Source of the DNA: G963663525 sp963663525
Lineage (GTDB): Bacteria > Myxococcota_A > SURF-8 > G963663525
Length of the DNA: 64,000 bases
Assembly (NCBI GenBank): GCA_963663525.2
Contig: CAXXHC010000004.1
Span: forward strand, 1,178,001 to 1,242,000
Direction: 5' to 3'
The position numbers and the translations under genes are program-made. A model generated the notes under the pieces. That model was not told where the DNA came from and searched no databases. It saw only the letters and a list, made by a program, of their open reading frames with translations. Shown here in pieces: positions 1-8,437 of the stretch. How positions within the stretch are numbered: position 1 is the first letter of the stretch; the number at the start of each line of letters is the position of its first letter.

Positions 1-123
1 AAGATCCCGCCTGAAACGAGGCAATTTGTTCCCGATTCCTATCCGATTCCCTTGACCAGCGTGCGGAAAACCCGCAATATGGCAAGCGAAATCTTCACTT
101 TGGACGTTTGTAGGACATCATGA
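1..123 (+). CDS. 3' end of a gene cut by the window edge
   Basis: Frame 1 is open from the first base to a TGA at 121-123, giving about 40 residues that include FVPDSYPIPLTSVRKTRN. The TGA overlaps the ATG of the next gene in an ATGA arrangement, which is typical of translationally coupled genes in one operon. I do not recognise the product from this fragment. The overlap is the main argument that it is real; an open stretch of 40 codons could also arise by chance. Confidence 0.5.
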   Translation, partial: KIPPETRQFVPDSYPIPLTSVRKTRNMASEIFTLDVCRTS

Positions 124-1613
124 AATCGGATCGTGCGCCACGTTGTACTTTTCTACGCCTGCCTCCCTACTACGGGTTGATCGTGTCCCATCCCCAGGAG
201 AAACAGCTTCCCCTGTCGATGGCTTCAAGTGCAGCCCTGTTGGAAGAAAACGGCTGGACGGTCGAAATCCTCGACCTATGGGCCAAAGAAGAGCCCCCGA
301 AACTCCTGCTCGAACGGCTGGTGCGGCTCGATACGGATGTGTTCGTGGTGCACGTCGATTCGATGAACCGGGACGCGACGCTCGATGTGATTGAAACTCT
401 GATCGATCTTAAGGAACCTTCTTTTCGACTCGTGGCGATGGGGCAATACGCCGACGTGTTTCCCGAGCGGTTGACCGGTCCCGAAGGACCGTTCGATGCC
501 TGCGTGATCGGTGAGCCCGAACTTACCTTGGCTGAGTTGCTTGGAGCGATGCGGCGTGGTGAAATGTACGGCCATGTTCCTGGTGTGGGATGGTGCAATC
601 CTGTCGGGCGTATCTTCGTGCGCAACGAGGAGCGTCCACTCATCGATGACCCGGACGAATTGCCCCTGCCTGCCTATCATCTTTTCGATCTCGACGCCTA
701 CGCCAAGCAATCGGCTTTCGTACCCATTTCCGGGCCTGTGCGCTGGGGCTGGCTGCTTTCCAGCCGGGGATGTCCTTTCAACTGTCTGTTCTGTTCACCT
801 ACCTTGCGGAAATCTCACGGGAAATCGTATCGTGCTCATTCGGCGGAACGGGTGCTGGAGATGGCGGAAAAGCTCGTGAAAACGCACGATTGCAACGCGC
901 TGGCCTTCGAAGACGACGTGTTCAGTCTCGACCGGGAACGGGCCAAAGCCATCTGCCGGGGTTTCATCGAAAAAGGGCTGAACGTCTACTGGACCGCCCA
1001 GACGCACCTTGCCACGCTGGATGAGGAATTGATCGGCCTGATGTACGACGCGGGGTGCCGTGGGCTGTGCATGGGGGTGGAATCCGGCGACGACGACCTG
1101 CGCGCCGCGATCAAGGGAGGCTCGCTTCCCAGAGAGACTTTGTTGCGAAATGTGGCGACATTGCACGAAACGGGCATTCCTTTGACACTTTATTTCATGA
1201 TCGGCATTCCAGGAGAGACACTGGAGCAGATGCAAAAAACCCTGGATCTGGCGCTTGAACTGCGCCCGATGATGATCCAACTCGCCTATTTCACCCCCTA
1301 TCCGGGCTCCCGCGCCTGGGATGAATACGTCCGTCCGGAAATGGAACAAACCGAGGTGTCCCACTACAACCGGTTCGGAATCAACCTCTCGAACGCTTCT
1401 ACCGAGGAAATCCGGCGCTTTTTTCGGCATTTTTACCGGCGTTTCTATCTCAATCCCGGTTTTTTATGGCGATACGCGACGAAGCGGCTACCGTATTCGA
1501 TCCGTCAGAGCCAGGGACGCGAATGGAAACTGCTGTGGCGTGCCGCATTGTTTTTCGCAAGTCCCGTGACCAGCTTCCGTTATGCGGAAAAACACGGAAA
1601 AAAGGCGAAATAA
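120..1613 (+). CDS. B12-binding domain radical SAM protein
   Basis: The 497-residue protein has an N-terminal half with the layout of a cobalamin-binding (B12-binding) Rossmann domain (residues about 10-190). A radical SAM core follows, with the iron-sulfur motif CPFNCLFC (CxxxCxxC) near residue 220 and later SAM-core strands such as GCRGLCMGVESGDD and FMIGIPGET. Family members use SAM and often cobalamin for methylation or rearrangement of lipids, cofactors or natural products; the substrate cannot be read from sequence. Its ATG overlaps the stop of the upstream fragment, so the two probably form an operon. A perfect hairpin lies over its stop codon. Confidence 0.85.
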   Translation: MKSDRAPRCTFLRLPPYYGLIVSHPQEKQLPLSMASSAALLEENGWTVEILDLWAKEEPPKLLLERLVRLDTDVFVVHVDSMNRDATLDVIETLIDLKEPSFRLVAMGQYADVFPERLTGPEGPFDACVIGEPELTLAELLGAMRRGEMYGHVPGVGWCNPVGRIFVRNEERPLIDDPDELPLPAYHLFDLDAYAKQSAFVPISGPVRWGWLLSSRGCPFNCLFCSPTLRKSHGKSYRAHSAERVLEMAEKLVKTHDCNALAFEDDVFSLDRERAKAICRGFIEKGLNVYWTAQTHLATLDEELIGLMYDAGCRGLCMGVESGDDDLRAAIKGGSLPRETLLRNVATLHETGIPLTLYFMIGIPGETLEQMQKTLDLALELRPMMIQLAYFTPYPGSRAWDEYVRPEMEQTEVSHYNRFGINLSNASTEEIRRFFRHFYRRFYLNPGFLWRYATKRLPYSIRQSQGREWKLLWRAALFFASPVTSFRYAEKHGKKAK

Positions 1614-1630
1614 CGCCTTTTTTCCGTGTT
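1591..1630. terminator. bidirectional hairpin terminator between convergent genes
   Basis: Bases 1591-1607 and 1614-1630 are perfect 17-bp inverted repeats around a 6-base loop that contains the TAA of the upstream gene. The stem includes an A6/T6 block. It lies between two convergent genes (ends at 1613 and 1665) and is well placed to stop transcription from both sides. Confidence 0.75.
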
Positions 1631-1664
1631 GCCTGTTTTCATTTCACTGGTAGTGTGGAAGGAA

Positions 1665-2183
1665 TCACCCTCGCCGACGTCCACCGCCACCTCCGCAGCG
1701 TCCACCGCCACCCATGCCTCGGCCTCTTCCCATACCGCGACCGCCTCCCATACCCATTCCTCGGCCACCGCCCAGACCACCTCCGAAGTTTCCCATTCCC
1801 GGATTCCCCGTACCCGGCGTGATCTTGCCGAAATCGCTGGGAACGTTCGAGTCCGCGCTTGCGGCCAGCTCTCCCGCCTTGAATTGTGCAATGGCCTCCC
1901 GAACGCTGCCGGAAACGCCCGTCATCACCTGGATGCCCGCTGCGCCGAAGACCTGGAAGGCGTTGGGGCCACAGTTGCCGGTAAGAATGGTGGTGACGTT
2001 TTTGTCGCCCATCATCTGGGCCGACTGAATTCCCGCACCACCGCCCAAGGCGACGTTGGGATTGGAAACGGCTTCGAATTCCATGGTGTCGGAATCGACG
2101 ACGATAAAAAAGGCGCAACGACCGAAGCGGGCGTCAACGGAGTCATCGAGAGTCGGACCGGTGGAAGAAACGGCGATTTTCAT
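1665..2183 (-). CDS. NifX/NifB-type dinitrogenase cofactor-domain protein with Gly-rich tail
   Basis: The 172-residue protein begins MKIAVSSTGPTLDDSVDARFGRC and continues through a fold typical of the dinitrogenase iron-molybdenum cofactor family (NifX/MTH1175-like): the substrate-side motif DARFGRC, an AGIQSAQMMGDKNVTTILTG stretch and the conserved GNCGPNAF turn. Residues about 122-172 are a low-complexity Gly/Met/Arg tail ending in a Cys/Gly/Arg cluster, which is common in stand-alone anaerobe members and may bind metal. A ribosome site AAGGATATTCTC precedes the ATG. It lies 51 bases downstream of a radical SAM gene on the same strand; such pairs are frequent in sulfate reducers and relatives. 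No nitrogenase genes are nearby, so nitrogen fixation is not implied. Confidence 0.85.
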   Translation of the reverse strand: MKIAVSSTGPTLDDSVDARFGRCAFFIVVDSDTMEFEAVSNPNVALGGGAGIQSAQMMGDKNVTTILTGNCGPNAFQVFGAAGIQVMTGVSGSVREAIAQFKAGELAASADSNVPSDFGKITPGTGNPGMGNFGGGLGGGRGMGMGGGRGMGRGRGMGGGGRCGGGGGRRRG

Positions 2184-2234
2184 GAGAATATCCTTTCCGT
2201 TCGAGTGAGAGAAATTATTGAAATCGTTCGTGAT

Positions 2235-3185
2235 TCAGTTGTTGTCGTGAAGCTCGGATGCGAAGTAAAACAAGCCCTGATCGGTCTGGCGGGAGCGGAT
2301 TTTCTGTTCCCGCAGCAGTTGTCCAAGATATTTCGACACCTCATTTCGATGCATTCCAAAGACACTTGCCAACTGTTCAGCCGTGCAGGGGCGTCGTTGC
2401 AAGGTGGCGATAATATCTTCCAGGTTGTGGCTTTCGGTTTTGGCCTTGTCGAAGGCGAAATCGGCGATGATTTCCGTAGGCATGGAAAAGCAAGTCATCA
2501 GTTCTCGAATTTTCTCTTCGGGGACGGCCTTTGCATACGATTCCGCCGGAGGACGCACGACGGTGTTGAACTGAATGCGATCCGGGCGGATAATTTCGGC
2601 CAGATGCGCCAGCTTCCGAGCGGAATCCGGTGTGTCGTTGATCCCGCCCAACAGGAAAATCTCCATCCACAGCTTTCCTTCGAAATCCCGGCGGAAAGCC
2701 TGCAATCCTTCCAGATAGCGATCGAAAGTCAACCCCGCGACGGAACGATTGATACGCTCGAAACTCTCCTGATTCCAGCAACTTAGCGACACTTTCACAA
2801 TGTTCGCGCCTCGTGCGCCGTCACGGACTTCAGGAAGGTGCAGCAAACTGCCGTTCGTCAGCAAGACGGCGGGAACGTTGCTTCGGTGACGGATCGTTTC
2901 CAGCACTTTTCCGAAATCGGTGTGGAGAGTCGGTTCTCCCGACCCGGAAAGCGTCAGATGATCCGCTTCTCCTCCTTCGTCAATCCAGCGGGTCAGTTCG
3001 TCAAGCACGTCTTGTGTCGGAACGTATTCCCGTCGCATGGCCGTGAGGTTCGACGTACGGCCCAACTGGCAGAAGATGCAATCCAAGCAGCAGGTTTTCA
3101 TGGGAATCAAGTCGATTCCCAAAGAACGTCCCAATCGTCGGGAAGGAACCGGGCCAAACAGGTGACGTCTTTTCGTTTCGTGCAT
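2235..3185 (-). CDS. radical SAM protein with C-terminal winged-helix domain
   Basis: The 316-residue protein carries the radical SAM cluster motif in CCLDCIFCQLG (CxxxCxxC) near residue 35, the GSGEPTLH SAM-binding segment near residue 85 and NGSLL. Residues about 255-310 look like a winged helix (TAEQLASVFGMHRNEVSKYLGQLLREQKI). The head VPSRRLGRSLGIDLIP is characteristic of the COG0731-like radical SAM group that often sits beside NifX-like proteins. It is the first gene of a two-gene minus-strand unit with that protein. A GGA-rich ribosome site (AGGATCATC) precedes the ATG. The reaction is unknown. Confidence 0.85.
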   Translation of the reverse strand: MHETKRRHLFGPVPSRRLGRSLGIDLIPMKTCCLDCIFCQLGRTSNLTAMRREYVPTQDVLDELTRWIDEGGEADHLTLSGSGEPTLHTDFGKVLETIRHRSNVPAVLLTNGSLLHLPEVRDGARGANIVKVSLSCWNQESFERINRSVAGLTFDRYLEGLQAFRRDFEGKLWMEIFLLGGINDTPDSARKLAHLAEIIRPDRIQFNTVVRPPAESYAKAVPEEKIRELMTCFSMPTEIIADFAFDKAKTESHNLEDIIATLQRRPCTAEQLASVFGMHRNEVSKYLGQLLREQKIRSRQTDQGLFYFASELHDNN

Positions 3186-3371
3186 GATGATCCTGCGTTC
3201 GTTCGAGACAACCTTGCATTCATAGCTCGGTTCGAACGCAAGTATTTATCCGAAAACCGCGAACGACCGAAGCACGAAGCAGGTTTAGTCTATCAGGCGT
3301 GCGGGTGCTTCGACAAGATCACTTCGAAGAAAAAACGAAAATAATACTAGAAAATGTCAGGAGTGTATTGC

Positions 3372-4931
3372 CTATTTCTCGGATAACGGCAATTCCAAAA
3401 TGAAGGTCGCCCCCTCTCCGGGGCTGCTTTTGACGGTCAACGTGCCGCCGTGTTCCTTCACGATGCCGTGACTGATGGACAACCCCAGCCCCGTGCCCTT
3501 GCCGCCGCTTTTGGTGGTGAAAAACGGATCGAATACGCGCTCCAGCGTTTTTTCGTCTATACCGGGGCCGTTGTCCACGATCTCGACACGGACCATCTTT
3601 CGCTCACCGTCTTTAACGGGGTGGCTTCGGATGATGAGGCGCCGGGGACGATCCGAGGCAGGAGTGGTGGTGCTCAAGGCATCGCAGGCATTGTGGATCA
3701 GGTTGACGAACACCTGCTGGATCTGCTGCCGGTTGCAGGACAACCAGAAGCTTTCCGGATCGATTTCAGTATGGAGGGTAATCTGTGCTTTCGTGAGGGG
3801 GGAGTGCAATAGCGCCGTAGTGTCTTCGACGAGTTCGTGCAACGAACATAGGTTATGGCTGTCCGCCCCCAGTCGGGCGAAGGTCAGCAGGTTGCGCACG
3901 ATGCCTGCCACGCGCTCGCCTTCCTTGAAGATTTCCTCGGCGTATTCGCGGATCAAATCCGGGCTGTTTTCGCTTCTATCGGACAAAAGCGTGGCGTAAT
4001 TCATGATGACGTTGATTGGATTGTTGATTTCGTGGGCTACGCCGGAAGCCAATGTGCCCAGGCTTTCCAGTTTCTGTTGCTGTCGCAGGTGGACTTCCAT
4101 CGCTTCGCGCTGGCGTTCGGCGGTTTTGCGCTCCGAGATTTCGTGCACGAGTTTCAGATTTGATTCGCTCAATTCGCAGGTGCGCTGCTCGACAAGTTCC
4201 TGAAGGTGGGTTTTGATCTGTGTCAGTTCCTCCTGTGCCACCTTTCGCTCGCCGATTTCTTTTTTTAACGAGCGGTTCGAATCCTTCAATTCGCTTGATT
4301 TTTCCTGAAGCTGCGCCAAAAACGAAATCAATTGCTTGAGCAGCATTCCAGGGCAGATGACCATCGCCGATGCCAGAACGGTGAAAAGAGCGCCACCGAG
4401 CAACCATGAATAGCCCGAAGCGGAATCGAACCACACTTTTTCTCCCGTCGGCCAGAGTCCGTACACGCTGCCGAGTCCCACCGTGGTAATGGTAACGGCT
4501 CCGATTCCCACGGTGATAAGCCCATACTTAAAGCCATGCAGCCCCGTGACCACCACGCAAAACGCCAATAAGAACCAGATGCCTGCGCCTCCCAGTCCGA
4601 ATCGGACCAATACGGTGACGGTCAACAGATAGGAAATGAGGTACCCGAAGGAGGTTTTTACCCGAAATGACAGTTTTTTTCGCAAAAACGCCATGCCGAC
4701 CGTGATGCAATAGATGCTGACGTACAGTCCTATGATGTTCCATGCATCGCACCGATAGGCTTTGATGACACCTGCTGTGGTGGAGAACAAACCGAGCACC
4801 GCGAACGCCACGATCAGGCCGTCGATGACCTCGTTTCGAAAATCGCGAATGATGTCGGTCTTGAAAATGATCGCCTTATTGCCGGTGGTCGAAGCATTTG
4901 GATCGTAGTTGGATTCATTCATCGGGATCAT
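3372..4931 (-). CDS. membrane sensor histidine kinase (orphan)
   Basis: The 519-residue protein has about six hydrophobic segments between residues 35 and 205, a coiled coil at about 210-285, and then a HisKA dimerisation domain with the phosphoacceptor in GVAHEINNPINV near residue 300. The ATPase domain has N box residues (NLIHNACDAL), G1 DNGPGID, the F box FDPFFTTK and G2 GGKGTGLGLSISHG. No receiver domain is fused and no response regulator is adjacent, so the partner is unknown. The start could be the first ATG or the in-frame ATG three codons later. The membrane part has no periplasmic sensor domain, suggesting it senses within the membrane. Confidence 0.92.
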   Translation of the reverse strand: MIPMNESNYDPNASTTGNKAIIFKTDIIRDFRNEVIDGLIVAFAVLGLFSTTAGVIKAYRCDAWNIIGLYVSIYCITVGMAFLRKKLSFRVKTSFGYLISYLLTVTVLVRFGLGGAGIWFLLAFCVVVTGLHGFKYGLITVGIGAVTITTVGLGSVYGLWPTGEKVWFDSASGYSWLLGGALFTVLASAMVICPGMLLKQLISFLAQLQEKSSELKDSNRSLKKEIGERKVAQEELTQIKTHLQELVEQRTCELSESNLKLVHEISERKTAERQREAMEVHLRQQQKLESLGTLASGVAHEINNPINVIMNYATLLSDRSENSPDLIREYAEEIFKEGERVAGIVRNLLTFARLGADSHNLCSLHELVEDTTALLHSPLTKAQITLHTEIDPESFWLSCNRQQIQQVFVNLIHNACDALSTTTPASDRPRRLIIRSHPVKDGERKMVRVEIVDNGPGIDEKTLERVFDPFFTTKSGGKGTGLGLSISHGIVKEHGGTLTVKSSPGEGATFILELPLSEK

Positions 4932-5064
4932 ATAGCAATTCGTTTTAGGGTGTTTCCGCGAATCAAGGTGTTGGGAAATAACATGAAATGGCGCGAAACA
5001 TCAAGAAAAACCGTGGCTTGTTTCTCGTAGTAAAAGGAAGGGCAGGCCACGAAACAAAGCAATA

Positions 5065-5949
5065 TCAACGCTTTTTCTTTTTAGATGTCTTTTTCGCCTG
5101 TTTCGGTTTTGGAGGCGCGGAAGGGACGCGCGCCAGTGCTGGATCGCCTGGAGGCCAGCCGCCTTTGAGCCATACGTAATTGAGAATTATCAATCCGGCC
5201 AGGATGAACGGAATCGAGAGAATCTGGCCCATGGTAATCATCATGTCGGGTGTCAACGTCTGGTATTCCTTGGCGAATTCCACCAAATAGCGGAAGGTGA
5301 AATACCCGACGAGGAACGTTCCGGTCATCAAACCGCGAGGCCGTTTTTCTTTCCCGCTTAGGCGATCTACGAGAAAGAGCAATCCCATGACCCATAAACC
5401 TCCGAAGAATTCATACAACTGACTGGGGTGCCTCGGAACCATGTGAGCGCCATCGTAACGGGGAAAACAGACGGCCCACGGAACGTCCGTGGCGCGTCCG
5501 ACAATCTCCGAATTGAAAAAGTTACCCATTCGCACCATCGCCGCCGCCAGCGCGGCGGGAATCGCCAGACGATCCGTCAATTCGATGAGCGGAATCCTGT
5601 AGACGCGATGATAGAGAATCAAGGCAATAATCAATCCCACAGTGGCGCCATGGCTGGCCAGTCCGCCCTTCCAAAAGTAGAGTATTTGCAAGGGGTTGGA
5701 TAAGTAATAGTCGGTGTTGTAGAACAGGCAATGGCCCACTCTGGAGCCGAGCACCACACCCAGTACGCCGTAGATGAAAAAGTTTTGGGCTACATCGTCT
5801 CTCCAACCGCCGCGCACCATCTGCCAACGCCACAAGTACAACCCGCCCAAAAGGGTCAGAGCGAAAAATACTCCGTAATATCGGATTGTTACAGGCCATG
5901 TAATCAGTTCGGGTGCGATGTCCCACACCATGCATTCCACATTCGGCAT
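5065..5949 (-). CDS. lgt: prolipoprotein diacylglyceryl transferase
   Basis: Lgt transfers diacylglycerol from phosphatidylglycerol to the lipobox cysteine of prolipoproteins at the inner membrane. The 294-residue protein shows the family layout: multiple membrane segments, the early motif IRYYGVFFAL, HGATVG near residue 100 (catalytic His region), the signature RMGNFFNSEIVGR near residue 140, and HPSQLYE. The C-terminal 30 residues are a basic tail (QAKKTSKKKKR). Ribosome site AGGACAACCG precedes the ATG. The gene fits the large number of lipoproteins in this window. Confidence 0.96.
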   Translation of the reverse strand: MPNVECMVWDIAPELITWPVTIRYYGVFFALTLLGGLYLWRWQMVRGGWRDDVAQNFFIYGVLGVVLGSRVGHCLFYNTDYYLSNPLQILYFWKGGLASHGATVGLIIALILYHRVYRIPLIELTDRLAIPAALAAAMVRMGNFFNSEIVGRATDVPWAVCFPRYDGAHMVPRHPSQLYEFFGGLWVMGLLFLVDRLSGKEKRPRGLMTGTFLVGYFTFRYLVEFAKEYQTLTPDMMITMGQILSIPFILAGLIILNYVWLKGGWPPGDPALARVPSAPPKPKQAKKTSKKKKR

Positions 5950-6089
5950 CGGTTGTCCTTGTCGTTTCTTGTTTTTAGATTCGAAACGCTGACTTGGGTT
6001 TTAGCCCGAAGCCCGCTTGTGCACAAGGACAAACACCGAAAATTCCCAAGATCTTCCGGCGAACTGAAAAAAAAAACGGATTTGGCTCC

Positions 6090-6282
6090 CTGACCCATCC
6101 CCACTTTTTCATCCAAGAGGTAAAACGCTCATGGTGAGTGATTTGCGAAGCAAATCGTATCGAACCATAGCGTTTTTTACATGGATCCCTCGATACGCCG
6201 CCCTTACGGGCGGCACTCGGGATGAGCGGACTCATGATCTCCTTGGTCAAGTTGAACTTTCGCTAAACTGGGGATGGGTCAG
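6090..6282 (+). mobile_element. family A MITE-like element, copy 1, with cloverleaf core
   Basis: The 193-bp element has perfect 14-bp terminal inverted repeats (CTGACCCATCCCCA at 6090-6103; its complement at 6269-6282). It is flanked by a perfect 9-bp direct repeat TTTGGCTCC (6081-6089 and 6283-6291), the mark of transposition. Its core (6126-6228) can fold into a four-way junction: outer stem 6126-6132/6222-6228 plus 6136-6140/6214-6218, and arms 6141-6155, 6156-6197 and 6198-6213 that abut without unpaired bases. It contains no plausible transposase, so it would be non-autonomous. CTGA ends with 9-bp duplications recall the IS4 group (IS10, IS50). It accounts for most of the 418-base gap between lgt and sthA. 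Confidence 0.85.
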
Positions 6283-6367
6283 TTTGGCTCCTCTACTTGC
6301 TCTTTATGAAAAGGTGTTTACTTTGTAAATAGTTTAGATTACTGGCTTCAAACCCACGGAAGCAACC

Positions 6368-7762
6368 ATGTTCGATTATAATTTCGTCGTCCTCGGTTCC
6401 GGCCCAGCCGGAGAAAAAGCCGCGACCCTCGCCGCCGATTCCGGCAAGAAAGTAGCTATCGTCGAGACCCGCGCCCAGCCGGGCGGCGTCTGTGTGCATA
6501 CGGGGACCATTCCTTCGAAAACCCTTCGGGAATCCTCGCTTTATCTGTCCGGGATACGTTCTCGCGGTCTGTATGGTGTCAATTATCTCGTCAAACACGA
6601 TATCTCCGTCCAGGATTTCATGTACCGACGTCACCAGGTTGTCCAACGTGAGATCGATCTGATTTACCAGCGCTGTGCACGTTCCCGCATCGATCTGCTT
6701 CCTGGCTGGGGTGAATTTATCGATCCCCACACCATTGTGGTCAAGCGCCCCGGCGGGGAAGAAATCGTGACCTCCGAGCATTTCCTCATCAGCACCGGTT
6801 CACGGCCCTGGCATCCCGATTTTCTGCCATTCGACGATCCGAGCGTCTACGACTCGGACACCGTGCTCGACATGAAAAACATCCCGCGCTCGATGACCAT
6901 CATCGGGTCCGGGGTGATAGGCTGTGAATATTCCACGATTTTCGCCGCATTGGGCATCCGGGTGGTGCTGATGGACGAACGCGCCCAACTGCTGCCGTTT
7001 CTGGATCGTGAAATCGCCTCGAAGTTGCACGAAGGCATGATGAAACTCGGTATCCAGCTTTTGCAGGGGGAGGCAGTCGAAAAAGTCAAACGGGTCAACG
7101 ACCACGAGCTGGTGATTTTCCTCAAATCCGGCCAGACTTTCAACACCGAAAGTTTATTGTTCGCTGCCGGACGGCAAGGCAACACGCAAAATATCGGTCT
7201 CGACAAACTGGGACTGAAACCCAACAAAAGGGGACAGTTGCTCGTCAACGAGCACTATCAGACCGAAATTCCAACGATTTACGCGGCGGGCGACGTCATC
7301 GGCTTTCCCTCTCTGGCCAGTACATCCATGGAACAGGGACGCACCGCCGTGTCTCACGCCTTCGGTTTGGGAGAAAAAGATGGCGTGACCTCACTTCTGC
7401 CATTCGGCATTTACACCATTCCGGAAGTCAGCGCCGTGGGTGAAAGCGAGGAAAGCTGCCGAGAAAAAGGCATTCCTTACGAGGTGGGAAAAGCGGGTTT
7501 CGGCGAAAACACGCGGGGTCAGATCATCGGCGACTTGGATGGTATGACGAAGTTGGTGTTTCGTCCCGATGACCGCAAGCTGCTCGGCGTCCACGTGATC
7601 GGAGATCGCGCCAGCGAGTTGATCCACATCGGCCAGACGGCCTTGCATTTCGGCGCGACGATCGATTATTTCGTGGAAGCCGTTTTCAACTATCCGACGT
7701 TGGCGGAATCTTACAAGGCAGCGGCTTACGACGGTCTGGCAAAACTCAAGCGTTTGCATTAA
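6368..7762 (+). CDS. sthA: soluble pyridine nucleotide transhydrogenase
   Basis: The 464-residue flavoprotein has the FAD-binding GSGPAGEKAA at residue 9, the NAD(P)-binding GSGVIGCEYSTIFAALG near 180, the second FAD motif TIYAAGDVIG near 300 and the C-terminal dimerisation domain. The active-site segment reads GGVCVHTGTIPSKTLRE: it keeps only the first cysteine of the disulfide pair found in lipoamide dehydrogenases. This is the known hallmark of the Si-specific soluble transhydrogenase, which equilibrates NADPH and NADH without a thiol intermediate. It stands alone; the family A element lies directly upstream, in its probable promoter region. Confidence 0.9.
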   Translation: MFDYNFVVLGSGPAGEKAATLAADSGKKVAIVETRAQPGGVCVHTGTIPSKTLRESSLYLSGIRSRGLYGVNYLVKHDISVQDFMYRRHQVVQREIDLIYQRCARSRIDLLPGWGEFIDPHTIVVKRPGGEEIVTSEHFLISTGSRPWHPDFLPFDDPSVYDSDTVLDMKNIPRSMTIIGSGVIGCEYSTIFAALGIRVVLMDERAQLLPFLDREIASKLHEGMMKLGIQLLQGEAVEKVKRVNDHELVIFLKSGQTFNTESLLFAAGRQGNTQNIGLDKLGLKPNKRGQLLVNEHYQTEIPTIYAAGDVIGFPSLASTSMEQGRTAVSHAFGLGEKDGVTSLLPFGIYTIPEVSAVGESEESCREKGIPYEVGKAGFGENTRGQIIGDLDGMTKLVFRPDDRKLLGVHVIGDRASELIHIGQTALHFGATIDYFVEAVFNYPTLAESYKAAAYDGLAKLKRLH

Positions 7763-7812
7763 CGCCGGGAAGAGTTCATTAGAACGATAGAACGATCAAA
7801 AACAAGATTTCC

Positions 7813-7841
7813 TGTTCAATTGCCAAGCTACCTGCTATAAT
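7813..7841 (+). promoter_or_regulatory. sigma70-type promoter of the TlpA-ExbB-ExbD unit
   Basis: A perfect TATAAT lies at 7836-7841. Seventeen bases upstream is a weak -35 candidate, TGTTCA (7813-7818). The next start codon is at 7892. The -10 is convincing; the -35 is poor. Confidence 0.5.
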
Positions 7842-7891
7842 ATATTGAATTACATCCAGGTCGTCCCGATCCCCGTTGAATTTGGAAGAGG

Positions 7892-8437
7892 ATGATGCGC
7901 CTTTTGGGAATTTTTTACAGTTTGGCGTTGATTTTCACGCTTACGGCTTGCGCTTCGAAAGCGTCGAGAGCCGGTGCGTCCGATATTTCCGATATCGTAG
8001 GGGAGGGATATCCCCCGGAAAAGCTTGAGTTGCTTGACGAGCAGGGGCGAATGGCGCATTTGGGACGCCTGCAAGGCAAGGTGTTGTTGATCGATTACTT
8101 TACCACCTACGCCCAGCCCAGCCAGTACCTGACCCCGATTTACGACGAACTCTATCGCAAGTACAAGGATCGGGGATTCATGGTGATCGGCGTGTCGTTG
8201 GACGTTCAGGGCTGGACCATGCTGGAGCCATTCATCGAGACCTTCGGACTCAGCTACCCCATCTACCTGAGCGCTGAAAACGGGCAGGAGGTCCGTACTC
8301 CCTTCGGTGGCTACCTGCAAGAGGTTCCCACCGCGATTCTCGTGGACCGAGACGGTAGGATGGTCAAGGGATATATCGGAGTCACCGATCTGAAACGACT
8401 GGAAAAGGACATTTTGAAGCAAATCGAGGCGAAATGA
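7892..8437 (+). CDS. thioredoxin-fold (TlpA/AhpC-like) lipoprotein lacking the CxxC
   Basis: The 181-residue protein starts with a lipoprotein signal ending in the lipobox LTAC at residue 20, followed by a thioredoxin-like fold of the TlpA/redoxin type: KVLLIDYFTTYAQPSQYLTPIYDELY, the strand FMVIGVSLD and the cis-proline strand VPTAILVDRDGRMVKGYIG. Where thiol-disulfide enzymes carry CxxC after the first strand, this protein has TYAQPSQ, and the mature part has no cysteine beyond the lipidated one. It is therefore unlikely to be an oxidoreductase and may have a binding or scaffold role. Its stop overlaps the ExbB start (ATGA). A second ATG directly follows the first and could be the true start. 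Confidence 0.85.
   Translation: MMRLLGIFYSLALIFTLTACASKASRAGASDISDIVGEGYPPEKLELLDEQGRMAHLGRLQGKVLLIDYFTTYAQPSQYLTPIYDELYRKYKDRGFMVIGVSLDVQGWTMLEPFIETFGLSYPIYLSAENGQEVRTPFGGYLQEVPTAILVDRDGRMVKGYIGVTDLKRLEKDILKQIEAK

Noticed and set aside
1665..3185. Nitrogen-fixation locus
   Set aside because: The NifX-like/radical-SAM pair occurs in many non-fixing anaerobes, and no nifHDK or nifB-type genes are visible.
5045..5062. Inverted CGTGGC/GCCACG stretch near the end of lgt as a terminator
   Set aside because: The stem is short with a long loop and no T run.
6126..6228. Cloverleaf core as a tRNA gene
   Set aside because: It has no anticodon arm of seven bases, no T-loop or CCA end and its arms are of unsuitable lengths; the resemblance is only topological.
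5975..6250. Family A repeat ORF as a protein-coding gene
   Set aside because: It lies across the element's terminal repeats, has no ribosome site, and its conservation is explained by the stems. It is kept only as a low-interest finding.
7820..7825. TTGCCA as the -35 of the 7892 gene
   Set aside because: Only 10 bases separate it from the TATAAT, too short for a sigma70 promoter.
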